Assembly (NCBI RefSeq): GCF_007991615.1
Contig: NZ_BJYR01000006.1
Coordinates: forward strand, 1-64,000
Length of the DNA: 64,000 nucleotides
DNA from: Novosphingobium sediminis
GTDB taxonomy: Bacteria > Pseudomonadota > Alphaproteobacteria > Sphingomonadales > Sphingomonadaceae
Direction: 5' to 3'
Below are positions 17,458-26,318 of the stretch, in pieces. Each line of letters opens with the position of its first letter. Position 1 is the first letter of the stretch. Made by a program: the position numbers and the translations under genes. A model generated the notes under the pieces. That model was not told where the DNA came from. It saw nothing but the letters and a program-made list of their open reading frames with translations, and made no database searches.

Positions 17458-18672
17458 GTGGCGACCTTCCAGTACCGGGCGCTTGCCGCCAGCGGCGCTG
17501 CCGTTTCCGGCCAGATCGAAGCTGCAAGCCGCGATGATGCGATAGCGGCCATGCGCAAATCGGGCATGCGCCCGATCGAGATTGCCCAGCCGAAACCGGG
17601 CGCAACCGCCTCCCGGCAGCGGCGCGGGAAGACACCGTCCCGCCTCGTTACCAATGTCTTTGCCGAACTCGGCGTGCTGCTGCAGGCGGGTCTGCCATTG
17701 GACCGCGCGCTTGGTATCGCGGTCGAAAACATCACCCATCCGGGCCTCCGCCTCCGTCTTGCCGAAGTTCTGGTGGCGGTGCGCGAAGGCAAGCCGCTCT
17801 CCGCCGCGCTCGCTGCGCATCCCGATCTCTTCCCCAGCCTGGCGCCCGCGATGACCGAAGCGGGCGAGGCCAACGGCAAGCTCGGTGAGGCGCTGACGCG
17901 GCTTGCGCAGATGCTGGAGCAAGCGAATGAGCAGCGCCGCCAGATCGCCTCGGCGATGACTTATCCCGCGGTGCTGGCGGTGATCGCGCTCGGCGTGATC
18001 CTCCTCATGCTGCTGTTCGTGGTGCCGCAGTTCGAGGGGCTGTTCGCCTCCGCCCCGCCGGGCAAGCTCCCCGCCGCCTCGCTTCTCGTCATGGGCGCGA
18101 GCCAGTTCGTCCGCGCGCAAGGACTTTTGCTCCTCGCCGCACTCGGATCCGCAGGACTCGCCGCGCGGGCAGCCCTGGCGCGGCCAAGTAACCGGGCATG
18201 GGTTGACCGCGCAGTACTCGATGTGCCGAAGATCGGCGGACTCGTCCGCAACATCGAGACGGTGCGCTTCGCGCGCAGCCTTGGCGCACTCATCGAAGGC
18301 GGCGTGCCGCTGCCGAGCGCGCTGGCTCTGGCTCGCCGCACAGTTGGCAATCGTCACATGAACGCAGGGCTTGGCGAAGTGACTGATATCGTGCGGCAGG
18401 GCGGCGGCCTCGCCGCACCGCTGGCGGAGCGGCGCGTGCTTCCCGCCATGGCGCTCAGCTTCATCCGCACCGGTGAGGAGACCTCGCAGCTCGGCCCCAT
18501 GCTCGAACGGCTCGGCACAGTGCTCGACCGCGAGGTGAAAGTGCAGCTGGAGCGCGTGATAGCGGTAGCGACGCCCGTCGTCGTGGTCTCGCTCGGCGTG
18601 CTCGTCGCCGCCATGGTGGCCTCGATCCTCTCGGCGATCCTCGGTTTCAACGATCTGGCGGTGGCCCAATGA
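17458..18672 (+). CDS. gspF: Type II secretion inner-membrane platform protein GspF
   Basis: This 404-residue protein starts at the GTG five bases after gspE (VATFQYRAL, the usual GspF N-terminus). It contains two T2SF domains (about 65-190 and 270-395), each followed by hydrophobic segments, giving three membrane helices. Family signatures include LGVLLQAGLPLDRAL and FARSLGALIEGGVPLPSAL. GspF is the membrane platform that couples GspE to pseudopilin extraction. It overlaps gspG by four bases. Confidence 0.95.
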   Translation: MATFQYRALAASGAAVSGQIEAASRDDAIAAMRKSGMRPIEIAQPKPGATASRQRRGKTPSRLVTNVFAELGVLLQAGLPLDRALGIAVENITHPGLRLRLAEVLVAVREGKPLSAALAAHPDLFPSLAPAMTEAGEANGKLGEALTRLAQMLEQANEQRRQIASAMTYPAVLAVIALGVILLMLLFVVPQFEGLFASAPPGKLPAASLLVMGASQFVRAQGLLLLAALGSAGLAARAALARPSNRAWVDRAVLDVPKIGGLVRNIETVRFARSLGALIEGGVPLPSALALARRTVGNRHMNAGLGEVTDIVRQGGGLAAPLAERRVLPAMALSFIRTGEETSQLGPMLERLGTVLDREVKVQLERVIAVATPVVVVSLGVLVAAMVASILSAILGFNDLAVAQ

Positions 18673-19097
18673 ACAACCCGAAGCACGTCCCTACCCGCAA
18701 CGGCTTCACGCTGCTCGAACTGCTGGTGGTGCTCGCCATCCTCGGCCTGCTCTATGCGATCGTCGGGCCGCAGGTGATCAAGTACCTGTCGAGCTCCCGA
18801 AGCGAGACTGCGGCGGTGCAGGTCAAGAACGTCGATGCTGCGCTCAAGCTGCTGCGGCTCGATGCAGGGCGCTATCCGTCGGCGCAGGAGGGGCTGCAGG
18901 CGCTCGTCACCCAGCCGCCGGCCATGACCGACTGGCGCGGGCCTTACCTCCCCAATACGGCGGCGCTGACCGATCCATGGGGCAATCCCTATCGCTATGC
19001 CGTGCCCGGCAAGCACGGCGAGGTCGACGTCTTCACGCTGGGTTCGGACAATGCCGAAGGCGGCAGCGGCGAGGCCAAGGACCTCGGCAACTGGTAA
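18669..19097 (+). CDS. gspG: Major pseudopilin GspG
   Basis: This 142-residue protein has a class III prepilin leader (cleavage expected between Gly12 and Phe13 in TRNG-FTLLELLVVLAI, with Glu5 of the mature protein present), the long N-terminal helix, and the GspG C-terminal fold with PSAQEGLQALV, DPWGNPY and a Ca-site-like DVFTLGSDN. It builds the shaft of the pseudopilus. The prepilin peptidase needed to process it is not in this window. Confidence 0.96.
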   Translation: MNNPKHVPTRNGFTLLELLVVLAILGLLYAIVGPQVIKYLSSSRSETAAVQVKNVDAALKLLRLDAGRYPSAQEGLQALVTQPPAMTDWRGPYLPNTAALTDPWGNPYRYAVPGKHGEVDVFTLGSDNAEGGSGEAKDLGNW

Positions 19098-19100
19098 GCC

Positions 19101-19544
19101 ATGCCGCGCGCCGCCCCCCTTCCCCGCACACCTGACAGCGCGAGCGGCTTCACCCTGCTCGAGATGCTGGTGGTGCTGGCGATCACCGGTTTGATCGCAG
19201 GGCTGCTGTATCCGCAGCTCGAGACGGCGCGGTTTGCCGTGCGGGAACGACTGGCGCGCGAGCAGGTTTCGGGTGCGGTCGAAGCGGCTCGCTCGGCGGC
19301 ACGGCGCAGCGGCGCGCCAGTCTCGCTCAGCGCGGACACCGGCGCGCTTGTGATCGCAGGGACGCGACGGATCGCCATCACATCTACTGGCTCGCAGCCG
19401 CTCGCCCTGCAGCCGCAAGCCATCCTGTTCTATCCCGATGGCAGCACCACGGGCGGACAGGTTGTGTTCGGCACCGGGCGGGATCGGACCGCCTTCGCCA
19501 TTGCTCGCGCGGGCGGTCAGTTGCTCACCGGAAACGGGGGCTGA
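19101..19544 (+). CDS. gspH: Minor pseudopilin GspH
   Basis: This 147-residue protein has a prepilin leader ending at Gly before FTLLEMLVVLAITGL, followed by a helix and a beta-rich C-terminal half (VSLSADTGALVIAG). Position directly after gspG and the GspH-like C-terminal layout identify it as a minor pseudopilin. It begins four bases after the gspG stop. Overall similarity of GspH proteins is low, so the assignment relies partly on gene order. Confidence 0.88.
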   Translation: MPRAAPLPRTPDSASGFTLLEMLVVLAITGLIAGLLYPQLETARFAVRERLAREQVSGAVEAARSAARRSGAPVSLSADTGALVIAGTRRIAITSTGSQPLALQPQAILFYPDGSTTGGQVVFGTGRDRTAFAIARAGGQLLTGNGG

Positions 19545-19547
19545 GCG

Positions 19548-19919
19548 ATGCAACCGGATCCCCGCGAGCGCGGTTTCCTGATGGTCGAAGCTCTGGTCGC
19601 GCTGGCCATTGCTGCCCTGATGGCGGCGCTGGTGTTCGATACGGTCTGGCAAATGGGCCGCACCGCCACCGTTGCCGCCGAGCAGCGACAGGCGCTGCTG
19701 CTTGCGCGCTCGGTGCTTGCGGCGGCCAGCGTGCCGGGGTCTGGCTCGCCCATTTCCCCCCACGGCAGCGATGGACACCTCTCATGGTCGATCGCCAGCG
19801 AGCCCTATGCGGACGGAGCGACAGACGGCCTCGCGCTCCAGACAGTGCATGTCCAAGTGCGCGACGCCGTCACTGGCCGCACGCTCGCCCGGCTGACTTC
19901 GTTGAAGGCACAGCAATGA
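19548..19919 (+). CDS. gspI: Minor pseudopilin GspI
   Basis: This 123-residue protein has a prepilin leader (PRERG-FLMVEALVALAIAALM) and the short GspI-type C-terminal domain ending VRDAVTGRTLARLTSLKA. It belongs to the tip complex with GspJ and GspK. Its stop overlaps the gspJ start by four bases. Confidence 0.88.
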   Translation: MQPDPRERGFLMVEALVALAIAALMAALVFDTVWQMGRTATVAAEQRQALLLARSVLAAASVPGSGSPISPHGSDGHLSWSIASEPYADGATDGLALQTVHVQVRDAVTGRTLARLTSLKAQQ

Positions 19920-20602
19920 GCGCGGCCGCCCTTCCCCGCACGGCTCGGCGCGAGGCCGGGTTCACGCTCGCCGAAATGCTGGTGGCGCTGGCGCTGTTCG
20001 CCATGATCTCCGCGCTGATCGCCGGCGTGGTCAACCTGATCGCCCGGCTCGATGGCTCCTCGCGGCGGCAGGCCGAAAGGGTCGAGCAGGTGGTCTCCGC
20101 GCAGACGCTGCTTCGCGCACGGCTCGAACAGATGCGCACGCTGGTCGATCCGCGCGGGCTTGGCGATACGATCGCGATGACCGGTCAGCGCGATGAAGTG
20201 ACATTCACCGCGCCCGGCCTTGCCGCAGACGGCGCACATCAATTGCAGGCACTGCGCCTGCGCCGCACCGCGCGCGGCGAATTGATGCTCTATACCGCAC
20301 CGCTGCTGGCGGGCTTCGATCTCCACGCGTCAACCGTTCAGGGCTGGAACGCTGCGCCGCTCCTTGATGGTGTGCAACTGCTCGAGATCGCTTACTACGG
20401 CACCGACCGCGTGACCGGGCGCGACGTGTGGCAGGATCGCTGGCAGAACCGCGCCCAGCCGCCGAAACTGGTGCGGGTCCGGCTCGGGTTTGCTCAGGGC
20501 GATGCGCGCGTGTGGCCGGTGCTAATGGTGCGCCCGATGAGCGGCGTGCAACTTGCTTGCGAGGATGGCCGCGAGAGCCTCGATTGCGGGGAGGCCCAAT
20601 GA
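19916..20602 (+). CDS. gspJ: Minor pseudopilin GspJ
   Basis: This protein has 228 residues. The ATG at 19916 (ATGA overlap with gspI) gives a leader ending REAG-FTLAEMLVALALFAMI, so an in-frame extension further upstream is rejected. The C-terminal domain has the GspJ pattern QLLEIAYYGTD...QDRWQN...LPxLV-like PPKLVRVRLGF. It forms the pseudopilus tip with GspI and GspK. Confidence 0.9.
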   Translation: MSAAALPRTARREAGFTLAEMLVALALFAMISALIAGVVNLIARLDGSSRRQAERVEQVVSAQTLLRARLEQMRTLVDPRGLGDTIAMTGQRDEVTFTAPGLAADGAHQLQALRLRRTARGELMLYTAPLLAGFDLHASTVQGWNAAPLLDGVQLLEIAYYGTDRVTGRDVWQDRWQNRAQPPKLVRVRLGFAQGDARVWPVLMVRPMSGVQLACEDGRESLDCGEAQ

Positions 20603-21609
20603 ACCTCTCCGAACTGCTCAATGCGGACATGACAACGCTCGCGCGGATGGCGCGCAGCGGGTTCGACTGGTGGGTGCGCGAACTGGAAGGACTGCTGCCG
20701 GCAGGCTTGGTCCGAGGGCGGAACCTGACCGCATGGCACCGTTATGAACACGGCGCCGTCACCCCGGCCAGCCGCGCGGGCGTCGATACGCTGGTGATCC
20801 CGCACGAGCTGTGCCTTGTGCGAACGCTCAGCCTGCCCCGCCTGCCGCTACCCGATCTTGCCGCGCTGATCGCGCTCGATGCCGATCGGATCATGCCCGT
20901 GCCCGCGGATAGCATCGTGATCGGCATCCGCACGCTGGGGCCCGCCGACGAGGCTGGAGCGGCGGTCGATATGGTGCGCGTGCAGGTCGGCGCGCTGCCG
21001 ATCGTTCGCGCACGCGAAATTGCCGAGGCGGCGTTTGCGGCAGGCGTCTCCCCCGCTCGCATCGGACCGCTCGATGCTGGCGGCGAACAGCTCGATTTCG
21101 ATCTGGCCCCGGCGATGCGCGCAGCGGGGCTGCTGCCGCCGCGCCCTGCCGCCGCGCGGTTCTGGTGGACGGTGGTGGCGGTGCTGCTGCTCGTCAACAT
21201 CGGCACGGCCGTGCTGCGCGATCAGCAGCAGGTCAGCCGCCTGCAAGCGCTTGTCGATGCGCAGGCCCCGGCCCTGAACGCGGTCCGGAGGATCGAGGAC
21301 AGGGTGATCGGCAACGCGCATCTGGTGAAGGCGCTCAATGCCAAGCGCACCGAGCACCCGCCGCTGCGGCTGATGGCGGCCGTGGGCAGCGTGCTGCCAG
21401 ACAGGGCATGGATCCAGCGCTTCGAGTGGGATGGCAAGACGCTGCACCTCTCAGGTTATGCAGCGCCGGGCGTGAACGTCGTCTCCGCGCTCAAGGCGTC
21501 GGGCCTCTTCGCCAGCGTGCGTGCCAACCGCGCGGAAGCCCTGGCCGAGACCGAAACGGGGCGGCCCTTCGATCTGGTGCTAATCCCGCGCGGGAGGGAC
21601 GGCGAATGA
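20599..21609 (+). CDS. gspL: GspL-like assembly protein with PilN-type C-terminus
   Basis: This is a 336-residue bitopic protein: a cytoplasmic N-terminal half (about 1-185), one membrane helix at about 188-206 (FWWTVVAVLLLVNIGTAVL), then a coiled coil and a PilN-like ferredoxin-fold domain (PPLRLMAAVGSVLPDRAWI to SALKASGLF). GspL recruits GspE to the membrane through its cytoplasmic domain. The cytoplasmic half is compact and lacks a clear full actin-like ATPase fold, so it may be a reduced version. It overlaps gspJ and gspM by four bases each. Confidence 0.82.
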   Translation: MNLSELLNADMTTLARMARSGFDWWVRELEGLLPAGLVRGRNLTAWHRYEHGAVTPASRAGVDTLVIPHELCLVRTLSLPRLPLPDLAALIALDADRIMPVPADSIVIGIRTLGPADEAGAAVDMVRVQVGALPIVRAREIAEAAFAAGVSPARIGPLDAGGEQLDFDLAPAMRAAGLLPPRPAAARFWWTVVAVLLLVNIGTAVLRDQQQVSRLQALVDAQAPALNAVRRIEDRVIGNAHLVKALNAKRTEHPPLRLMAAVGSVLPDRAWIQRFEWDGKTLHLSGYAAPGVNVVSALKASGLFASVRANRAEALAETETGRPFDLVLIPRGRDGE

Positions 21610-22151
21610 GGCCGCTATCGCCCCGCGAACGCAAGCTTGTGGCGCTGCTGATCCTTGTGCTGGCGGTCTCGCTGGTGCTGATCGTGGTGATCGGCCCCGT
21701 GGTTTCCGGCTTTGGCGAGCGGGCCGCGCGGCGTGATGCTCTCGTGCAGACCTTCCATGCCAACGAGCAGCGCATCGGCTCCCTGAATGCGCTGCAAGCC
21801 GAAGCGGAGCGGCAAGCGGGCGAATTGCGCAGCTTGTTCATGGCCGCCCCCGATGGCGACGAAGCGGGCGAGACCCTGCGCGAAAGGCTGGAGAGCGCGG
21901 CGCAGGATGCCGGCGGCGATATCAAGGCCTCGGAGGCCGTGCCTGCCGAACCGGGCTGGGCACGCGCGGCCATCGATGCCCGGATGAGCCACGCGCAACT
22001 CGCCAATCTGCTTGCCGGCCTCAACGCCCTGAAGCCTGCACTCGCGGTCGATCGCCTGACCGTGATCGCCGATGATGCCCTGACCAATTCCCGATCGGAT
22101 CTGCTCGATGTCAGACTTGAAGCAACAGCTCCTTTCGTACCGGCCCGATAG
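21606..22151 (+). CDS. gspM: GspM-like type II secretion protein
   Basis: This protein has 181 residues from the ATG overlapping the gspL stop. A membrane helix near residues 11-32 is followed by a coiled coil (about 35-75) and a small ferredoxin-like domain with MSHAQLANLLAGLNALKPALAV, matching GspM/PilO. GspM pairs with GspL in the inner membrane. The downstream gspC/N-like gene begins 44 bases before its stop, an unusually long overlap. Confidence 0.85.
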   Translation: MRPLSPRERKLVALLILVLAVSLVLIVVIGPVVSGFGERAARRDALVQTFHANEQRIGSLNALQAEAERQAGELRSLFMAAPDGDEAGETLRERLESAAQDAGGDIKASEAVPAEPGWARAAIDARMSHAQLANLLAGLNALKPALAVDRLTVIADDALTNSRSDLLDVRLEATAPFVPAR

Positions 22152-22659
22152 GGCGAACGGTGCGCTGCTGCCTGCGGGCCTCGCGCTGGTGCTGCTGGCG
22201 GGAGCAGCGCTGCAGCTTGGCCTGCCGCAAGGCGCTGCGGTGCCGCCGGCGCTCGGCGTCTGGCGCGCGCCGGACCGGCGGCTGCCGATGATTGCCGAAG
22301 TCGGCGCACCAGACCTTGCCGCGCGTCCCTCGCTATTCTCCCCGCTGCGCCTTGGCCGGACAGTACCGGACGAAATCGGAGGACTGGCGCCAAGGCCGGT
22401 CGGGCCGCTGGACGGCACCTTCGTGCTCGGCAGCGTTCAGGTCGGCCGGGCAAAGGCGCTGCTGCTCCGCGACGAGGGCGGCCGCGTGCTGCGCATGGCG
22501 CCGGGCGGCAGTTACCGGGGCTGGCACTTGTTGCGGATCGAGGCCGATGGCGCCCGGTTCCGCAAGGGTGTCATGTCCGTGCACATCGGGTTTGGCGCCA
22601 GCGCACCAGCGGGCGGATTGAACGCAGCTTCCAGCGAGAGCGAGAGCAACAGTGAGTAA
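22108..22659 (+). CDS. GspC/GspN-like type II secretion protein, HR domain only
   Basis: This is a 183-residue bitopic protein with one membrane helix near residues 20-40. Its periplasmic domain (LDGTFVLGSVQVGRAKALLLRD, then GGSYRGWHLLRIEADGARF) looks like the homology region of GspC that contacts the secretin. No PDZ or coiled coil follows; the C-terminus is short and Ser/Glu-rich. No other GspC candidate exists in the operon, so this protein probably provides the inner-to-outer membrane link. It is named GspN in some annotations. It sits between gspM (44-base overlap) and gspD (8-base overlap). Confidence 0.75.
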   Translation: MSDLKQQLLSYRPDRANGALLPAGLALVLLAGAALQLGLPQGAAVPPALGVWRAPDRRLPMIAEVGAPDLAARPSLFSPLRLGRTVPDEIGGLAPRPVGPLDGTFVLGSVQVGRAKALLLRDEGGRVLRMAPGGSYRGWHLLRIEADGARFRKGVMSVHIGFGASAPAGGLNAASSESESNSE

Positions 22660-24718
22660 GTACAACACGATCCTGCTGACCGGCCTCTCGGCGCTCGCGC
22701 TCACCGCAACCACGGCCTGCGCGCCAAGGGCAGCGGTGCAGCCGGTCGAACGCGGACTACCTGTAACGCCGCCTTCGCCCGCAGCCCGCCCAGAAGGCGT
22801 GGCCACCGCGCTTGTCGGCGGCACGGAGCCGGCCCCCACCCTGCCCAGCGGCGAGAGCACGCGCACCGCGCCAAGAGGCAACATCGAGTTCACCATCCCC
22901 AGCGCCGATGTGCGCACGCTCGCCCAGATCGTGCTGCGCGATACGCTGCGCATTCCCTACACCGTGAGCGAGGACGGCGACTTCGATGTCAGCCTGACAA
23001 CGGCCGGCCCGGTCAGCCGGCAGCAGTTGCTCGATCTGTTCGAGGCCTCGCTGAAGAAGGCGGGTCTCGCGATGGTGTGGGAAGGCACCGGCTACCGCAT
23101 CATGACGGTGGACGCCGCAAAGGCGCGTGGCACCGAGTTCCTTGCCGATCGCGGGTTCGGCAGCGAGACTGTGCGCCTGCAATTCGCCAATGCCGATGAA
23201 CTGCGGCGCTTGCTCGATACCGTGGTGCCGGGCGCGGTGCAGTCGCTCGATACCACGCAGAACGCGCTGGTGATCGCGGGGACCGAGGCCCAGCGCAAGT
23301 CCGTGCACAGTGTGATCGACCAGTTCGACGTCAACTGGCTGCGCTCGATGTCGTTTGCGCTCTATGTGCCGCAGCACCTCGACAGCCGCCTGATCGTGCC
23401 CGAGCTCGACAAGCTCATCAACGCGCCAGACGCGCCGACGCGCGGGCTCGTGCGGCTGATCGGGATGGACAAGATCAACGGCGTGATCGCCATCAGCGCG
23501 CAGAAGGAGTACCTTGAAGACGTGCGCCGCTGGGTCGAAGTGCTCGACCGCGAGGGGACCAGCAACGAGGCGCGGCTCTACGTTTACCGCGTGCAGAACA
23601 GCCGCGCGCGCGATCTGGTCAAGACGATCAACACCACGTTCGGCATCGGCGGCGCGAGCAGCCTCGCCGAGAACCCCGATCCGTTCGCCACCGATCAGCG
23701 CAGCAACGGGCCGGACAACGGTCCGGGTCAGACCGGACCCAGCCGCCAGCCGCCGCCTCCCCCGCCGCAGCAGTCCACCAGCGCGCCGGACAGCGGCGGC
23801 ACCGGGCTCAAGGTCCGCATCTCGGCGGACGAGATCAACAACGCCGTCGTCGTCTACGGATCGGCGCATGACTACGCGATCCTCGAGGACGCGCTGCGCA
23901 AGCTCGATGTGCCGCCGGTGCAGGTGATGATCGAGGCCGCGATCACCGAGGTCGGGCTCAACGACGGACTGCGCTACGGGGTGCAGTGGAACTTCCAGAC
24001 CGGGCAATCGAACTTCGCGCTAAGCGAAGGCACCACGTCGACACCGACGCGCACGTTCCCCGGCTTCTCCTATTTCTATTCCAACAACAACGACATCAGC
24101 GCGACGCTCAACGCGCTGGAGCAGCGCACCACGGTGAAGGTCGTTTCGGCGCCCAAGCTGATGGTGCTCAACAACCAGACAGCGGCTCTGCAGGTGGGCG
24201 ATCAGGTCCCGGTGCTGGCGCAGCAGGTCACCCCGCTCGGGGGCGGCAGCAGCACGGGCAACCTGCTCTCCGCCAACACGGTCGAGTACCGCGATACCGG
24301 CGTGATCCTCAAGATCACCCCGCGCGTAAACGCCAGCGGGGCGGTGCTGCTCGATGTCTCCCAGGAAGTGAGCGACGTACAGCCGACCAAGAGCGGCGTC
24401 GCCAACTCGCCGACAATCACGACCCGCCGCGTCGCCACCACTGTCTCGGTGCAGGACGGGCAGGTCATCGCGCTCGGCGGACTGTTCCGCGACAGCAAGA
24501 GCTTCGGGAAGAACGGGTTGCCGATCCTCAGCCGCGTTCCCGTGCTGGGCGGGTTGCTGTTCGGGAACAACGACAACTCGCAGAAGCGGACCGAGCTGAT
24601 CATCCTGATCAAGCCGCACGTGCTGCGCACTCCCGATGACCTCACCGCAATCACCGAGGAACTGCGCGCCAAGATCCAGTCGGTCGAACCGTTCAAGACC
24701 AAGGGCAAGATCCCGTGA
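22652..24718 (+). CDS. gspD: Type II secretion secretin GspD, probably lipidated
   Basis: This 688-residue secretin has periplasmic N0-N3 domains (about 70-400), a Gly/Pro/Gln-rich insert in N3 (about 348-382), and the secretin core with VQVMIEAAITEVGL and VPVLGGLLFGNN near the C-terminus. The GTG start gives MSKYNTILLTGLSALALTAT followed by TAC-A: a lipobox-like end with Cys23 and no aspartate at +2, suggesting an outer-membrane lipoprotein. Lipidated secretins such as HxcQ reach the outer membrane without a pilotin, and no pilotin gene is seen here. It overlaps gspK by four bases. Confidence 0.94.
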   Translation: MSKYNTILLTGLSALALTATTACAPRAAVQPVERGLPVTPPSPAARPEGVATALVGGTEPAPTLPSGESTRTAPRGNIEFTIPSADVRTLAQIVLRDTLRIPYTVSEDGDFDVSLTTAGPVSRQQLLDLFEASLKKAGLAMVWEGTGYRIMTVDAAKARGTEFLADRGFGSETVRLQFANADELRRLLDTVVPGAVQSLDTTQNALVIAGTEAQRKSVHSVIDQFDVNWLRSMSFALYVPQHLDSRLIVPELDKLINAPDAPTRGLVRLIGMDKINGVIAISAQKEYLEDVRRWVEVLDREGTSNEARLYVYRVQNSRARDLVKTINTTFGIGGASSLAENPDPFATDQRSNGPDNGPGQTGPSRQPPPPPPQQSTSAPDSGGTGLKVRISADEINNAVVVYGSAHDYAILEDALRKLDVPPVQVMIEAAITEVGLNDGLRYGVQWNFQTGQSNFALSEGTTSTPTRTFPGFSYFYSNNNDISATLNALEQRTTVKVVSAPKLMVLNNQTAALQVGDQVPVLAQQVTPLGGGSSTGNLLSANTVEYRDTGVILKITPRVNASGAVLLDVSQEVSDVQPTKSGVANSPTITTRRVATTVSVQDGQVIALGGLFRDSKSFGKNGLPILSRVPVLGGLLFGNNDNSQKRTELIILIKPHVLRTPDDLTAITEELRAKIQSVEPFKTKGKIP

Positions 24719-25569
24719 CCAAGCGCCTGCCCCGCCACGAACGCGGCTATGCCATGCTCGCAGTGGTGGCGGGGATCGGCGTGATGGCGGCAGTCGCGGC
24801 GGGCGCGGCAGCGGCGACGGCGGCGCGGCTCGATACGCTTGAGGCGGAAGCCAGCGCAGCGCGGCTCTCCGCAGCAGCGGATGCAGGCGTGGCCATCGCG
24901 CTGGCGAACCTCACCCGCCCCGGGCTGGGCGCGCGGTGGTCGATCGACGGACGGACGTACAACGAGACTTTCAACGCGGTGCCAGTCGCCATCCGAATCG
25001 AGGATGAGGCAGGCAAGATCATGGTCAACCGCATCGACGGCGAGAACATCGGCTGGCTGATGACCGCGCTGGGCCTGTCGCAGCGGCAGGTGAACGTGCT
25101 GCGCGACAGCTTCGACGACTGGATCGATCAGGACGACGAGCCTCGCCGCGAGGGTGCGGAGACGGGGGCCTACCGCGCGCAGGGCTACGCCGCGCGCAAT
25201 GGGCCGCCGGTGAGCGTGGAGGAACTGGGTGACATCCGCGGTTTCACCCCGGCGCTGGTCGAGCGGATGAGCCGGATCGCGACGGTGGAGGTGAACGGCA
25301 CAGCGTTCGACAAGCGCTATGCCGATCCGCTGGCGATCCAGGTGATGAACGACGGCGACGGCAATTCGCCCGATGTGATCGAGCGGCGGCGTGAAATTGC
25401 CGGGCAGCGGCCTGCCTTCCCGATCACCGATCCGGCAGACTGGAGCGGGCGCGTGGTGACGATCATCGCCATGGCGCGCGGCCCCGGCGGCGCACAGGCG
25501 CAGCGGCGCGTGGTGGTGCAGCTTACGGGCAAGCCCCGCCAGCCCTACGTTGTGCGCTGGGGCAACTGA
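24715..25569 (+). CDS. gspK: Minor pseudopilin GspK
   Basis: This 284-residue protein has a prepilin leader (RHERG-YAMLAVVAGIGVMAAV) without Glu5, as is usual for GspK, the capping pseudopilin. The large helical insert domain contains KIMVNRIDGENIGWLMTALG and SFDDWIDQDDEPRREGAE, characteristic of GspK. It is the last gene of the operon. Its 3' end overlaps the convergent SleB gene by 47 bases, so the operon and that gene cannot have separate terminators between their coding regions. Confidence 0.93.
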   Translation: MTKRLPRHERGYAMLAVVAGIGVMAAVAAGAAAATAARLDTLEAEASAARLSAAADAGVAIALANLTRPGLGARWSIDGRTYNETFNAVPVAIRIEDEAGKIMVNRIDGENIGWLMTALGLSQRQVNVLRDSFDDWIDQDDEPRREGAETGAYRAQGYAARNGPPVSVEELGDIRGFTPALVERMSRIATVEVNGTAFDKRYADPLAIQVMNDGDGNSPDVIERRREIAGQRPAFPITDPADWSGRVVTIIAMARGPGGAQAQRRVVVQLTGKPRQPYVVRWGN

Positions 25570-26287
25570 GCGCCACTGGCAGGCCCCACGGCGCGAACGG
25601 ACGTGGCGGCGGCGCAGCCTCGGACTGAAGCACCGCCGCGCTCGGCCCCTCCCCGACGCCGCGGTAGCGCGCCCAGACCCGCGCGATCAGATCGTGGTCC
25701 GGAGCCTCCCACAGCACAGGCTGTCCTGCCGTGGCGGCGCCCTCCGCGCGGCCACCGGGCTGCGGACGGTAGAACAAGTGCGCACCGATGCGGCCAACCG
25801 GATCGAGCGTGGCGGCCCACGCTGGCTGGACATAGGCCGCGTGGTAGTTGAGCGCCCCGGCAACGCGGCGAGGTGCATCGCCGCCGAGTGCTGCCTGCGC
25901 CACGGCTTGCGCAGCGCGGATGGTGCGATCATCGAGCCGCCGCAGCAGCGCGCCATCGCAGACGAAGGTGAACTGGCAGCCCGCGCCGCGCCGCCAGCCC
26001 TGCCAGACGACGCCGCAGACGGACTTGGGAAACGCCGGGTGGGCCAGTCGGTTCAGCACGACTTCGGCCACCGCCTCCTGCCCAGCCAGCGGCTGGTTGC
26101 CCGCCTCGTAGGCCACGGCCAGCGTCAGGCAACGCATGGCATCCTCGTGTGCCGGATCGGGCGCGGCGGCGGCGGGCGGCGGCGAAACCGGCGGGGGCAG
26201 GATCAGCGCCGGCTCGGCCCGTGCCGCGAGCGGCAGCAGCGCGCCCAGCACGGCGCTGCGCAGAAGCGGGAGGGGAGGACGGATCAC
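25523..26287 (-). CDS. SleB-family cell-wall hydrolase
   Basis: This 254-residue protein has a signal peptide (to about residue 25, PLAARAEP), a Pro/Ala linker, then a Hydrolase_2 (SleB) domain with the catalytic glutamate in LAVAYEAGNQP and conserved HPAFPKSVCGVVWQG and CQFTFVCDG. Such enzymes cleave peptidoglycan glycan strands. Its final 16 codons overlap the end of gspK on the other strand. A clear paralogue occurs at 40747. A role in opening the wall for secretion is possible from position only. Confidence 0.88.
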   Translation of the reverse strand: MIRPPLPLLRSAVLGALLPLAARAEPALILPPPVSPPPAAAAPDPAHEDAMRCLTLAVAYEAGNQPLAGQEAVAEVVLNRLAHPAFPKSVCGVVWQGWRRGAGCQFTFVCDGALLRRLDDRTIRAAQAVAQAALGGDAPRRVAGALNYHAAYVQPAWAATLDPVGRIGAHLFYRPQPGGRAEGAATAGQPVLWEAPDHDLIARVWARYRGVGEGPSAAVLQSEAAPPPRPFAPWGLPVALSCPSAQRRAGGACP

Positions 26288-26318
26288 GCCTCACCCTACC
26301 GCGCCCGCAGGCCGCGCG

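Noticed and set aside
18354..19778. 474-codon minus-strand frame opposite gspF, gspG, gspH and gspI
   Set aside because: It spans four real genes on the other strand and gives Arg/His-rich sequence without known domains.
22757..24007. 416-codon minus-strand frame opposite gspD
   Set aside because: Shadow of the secretin gene; no ribosome-binding site or motif.
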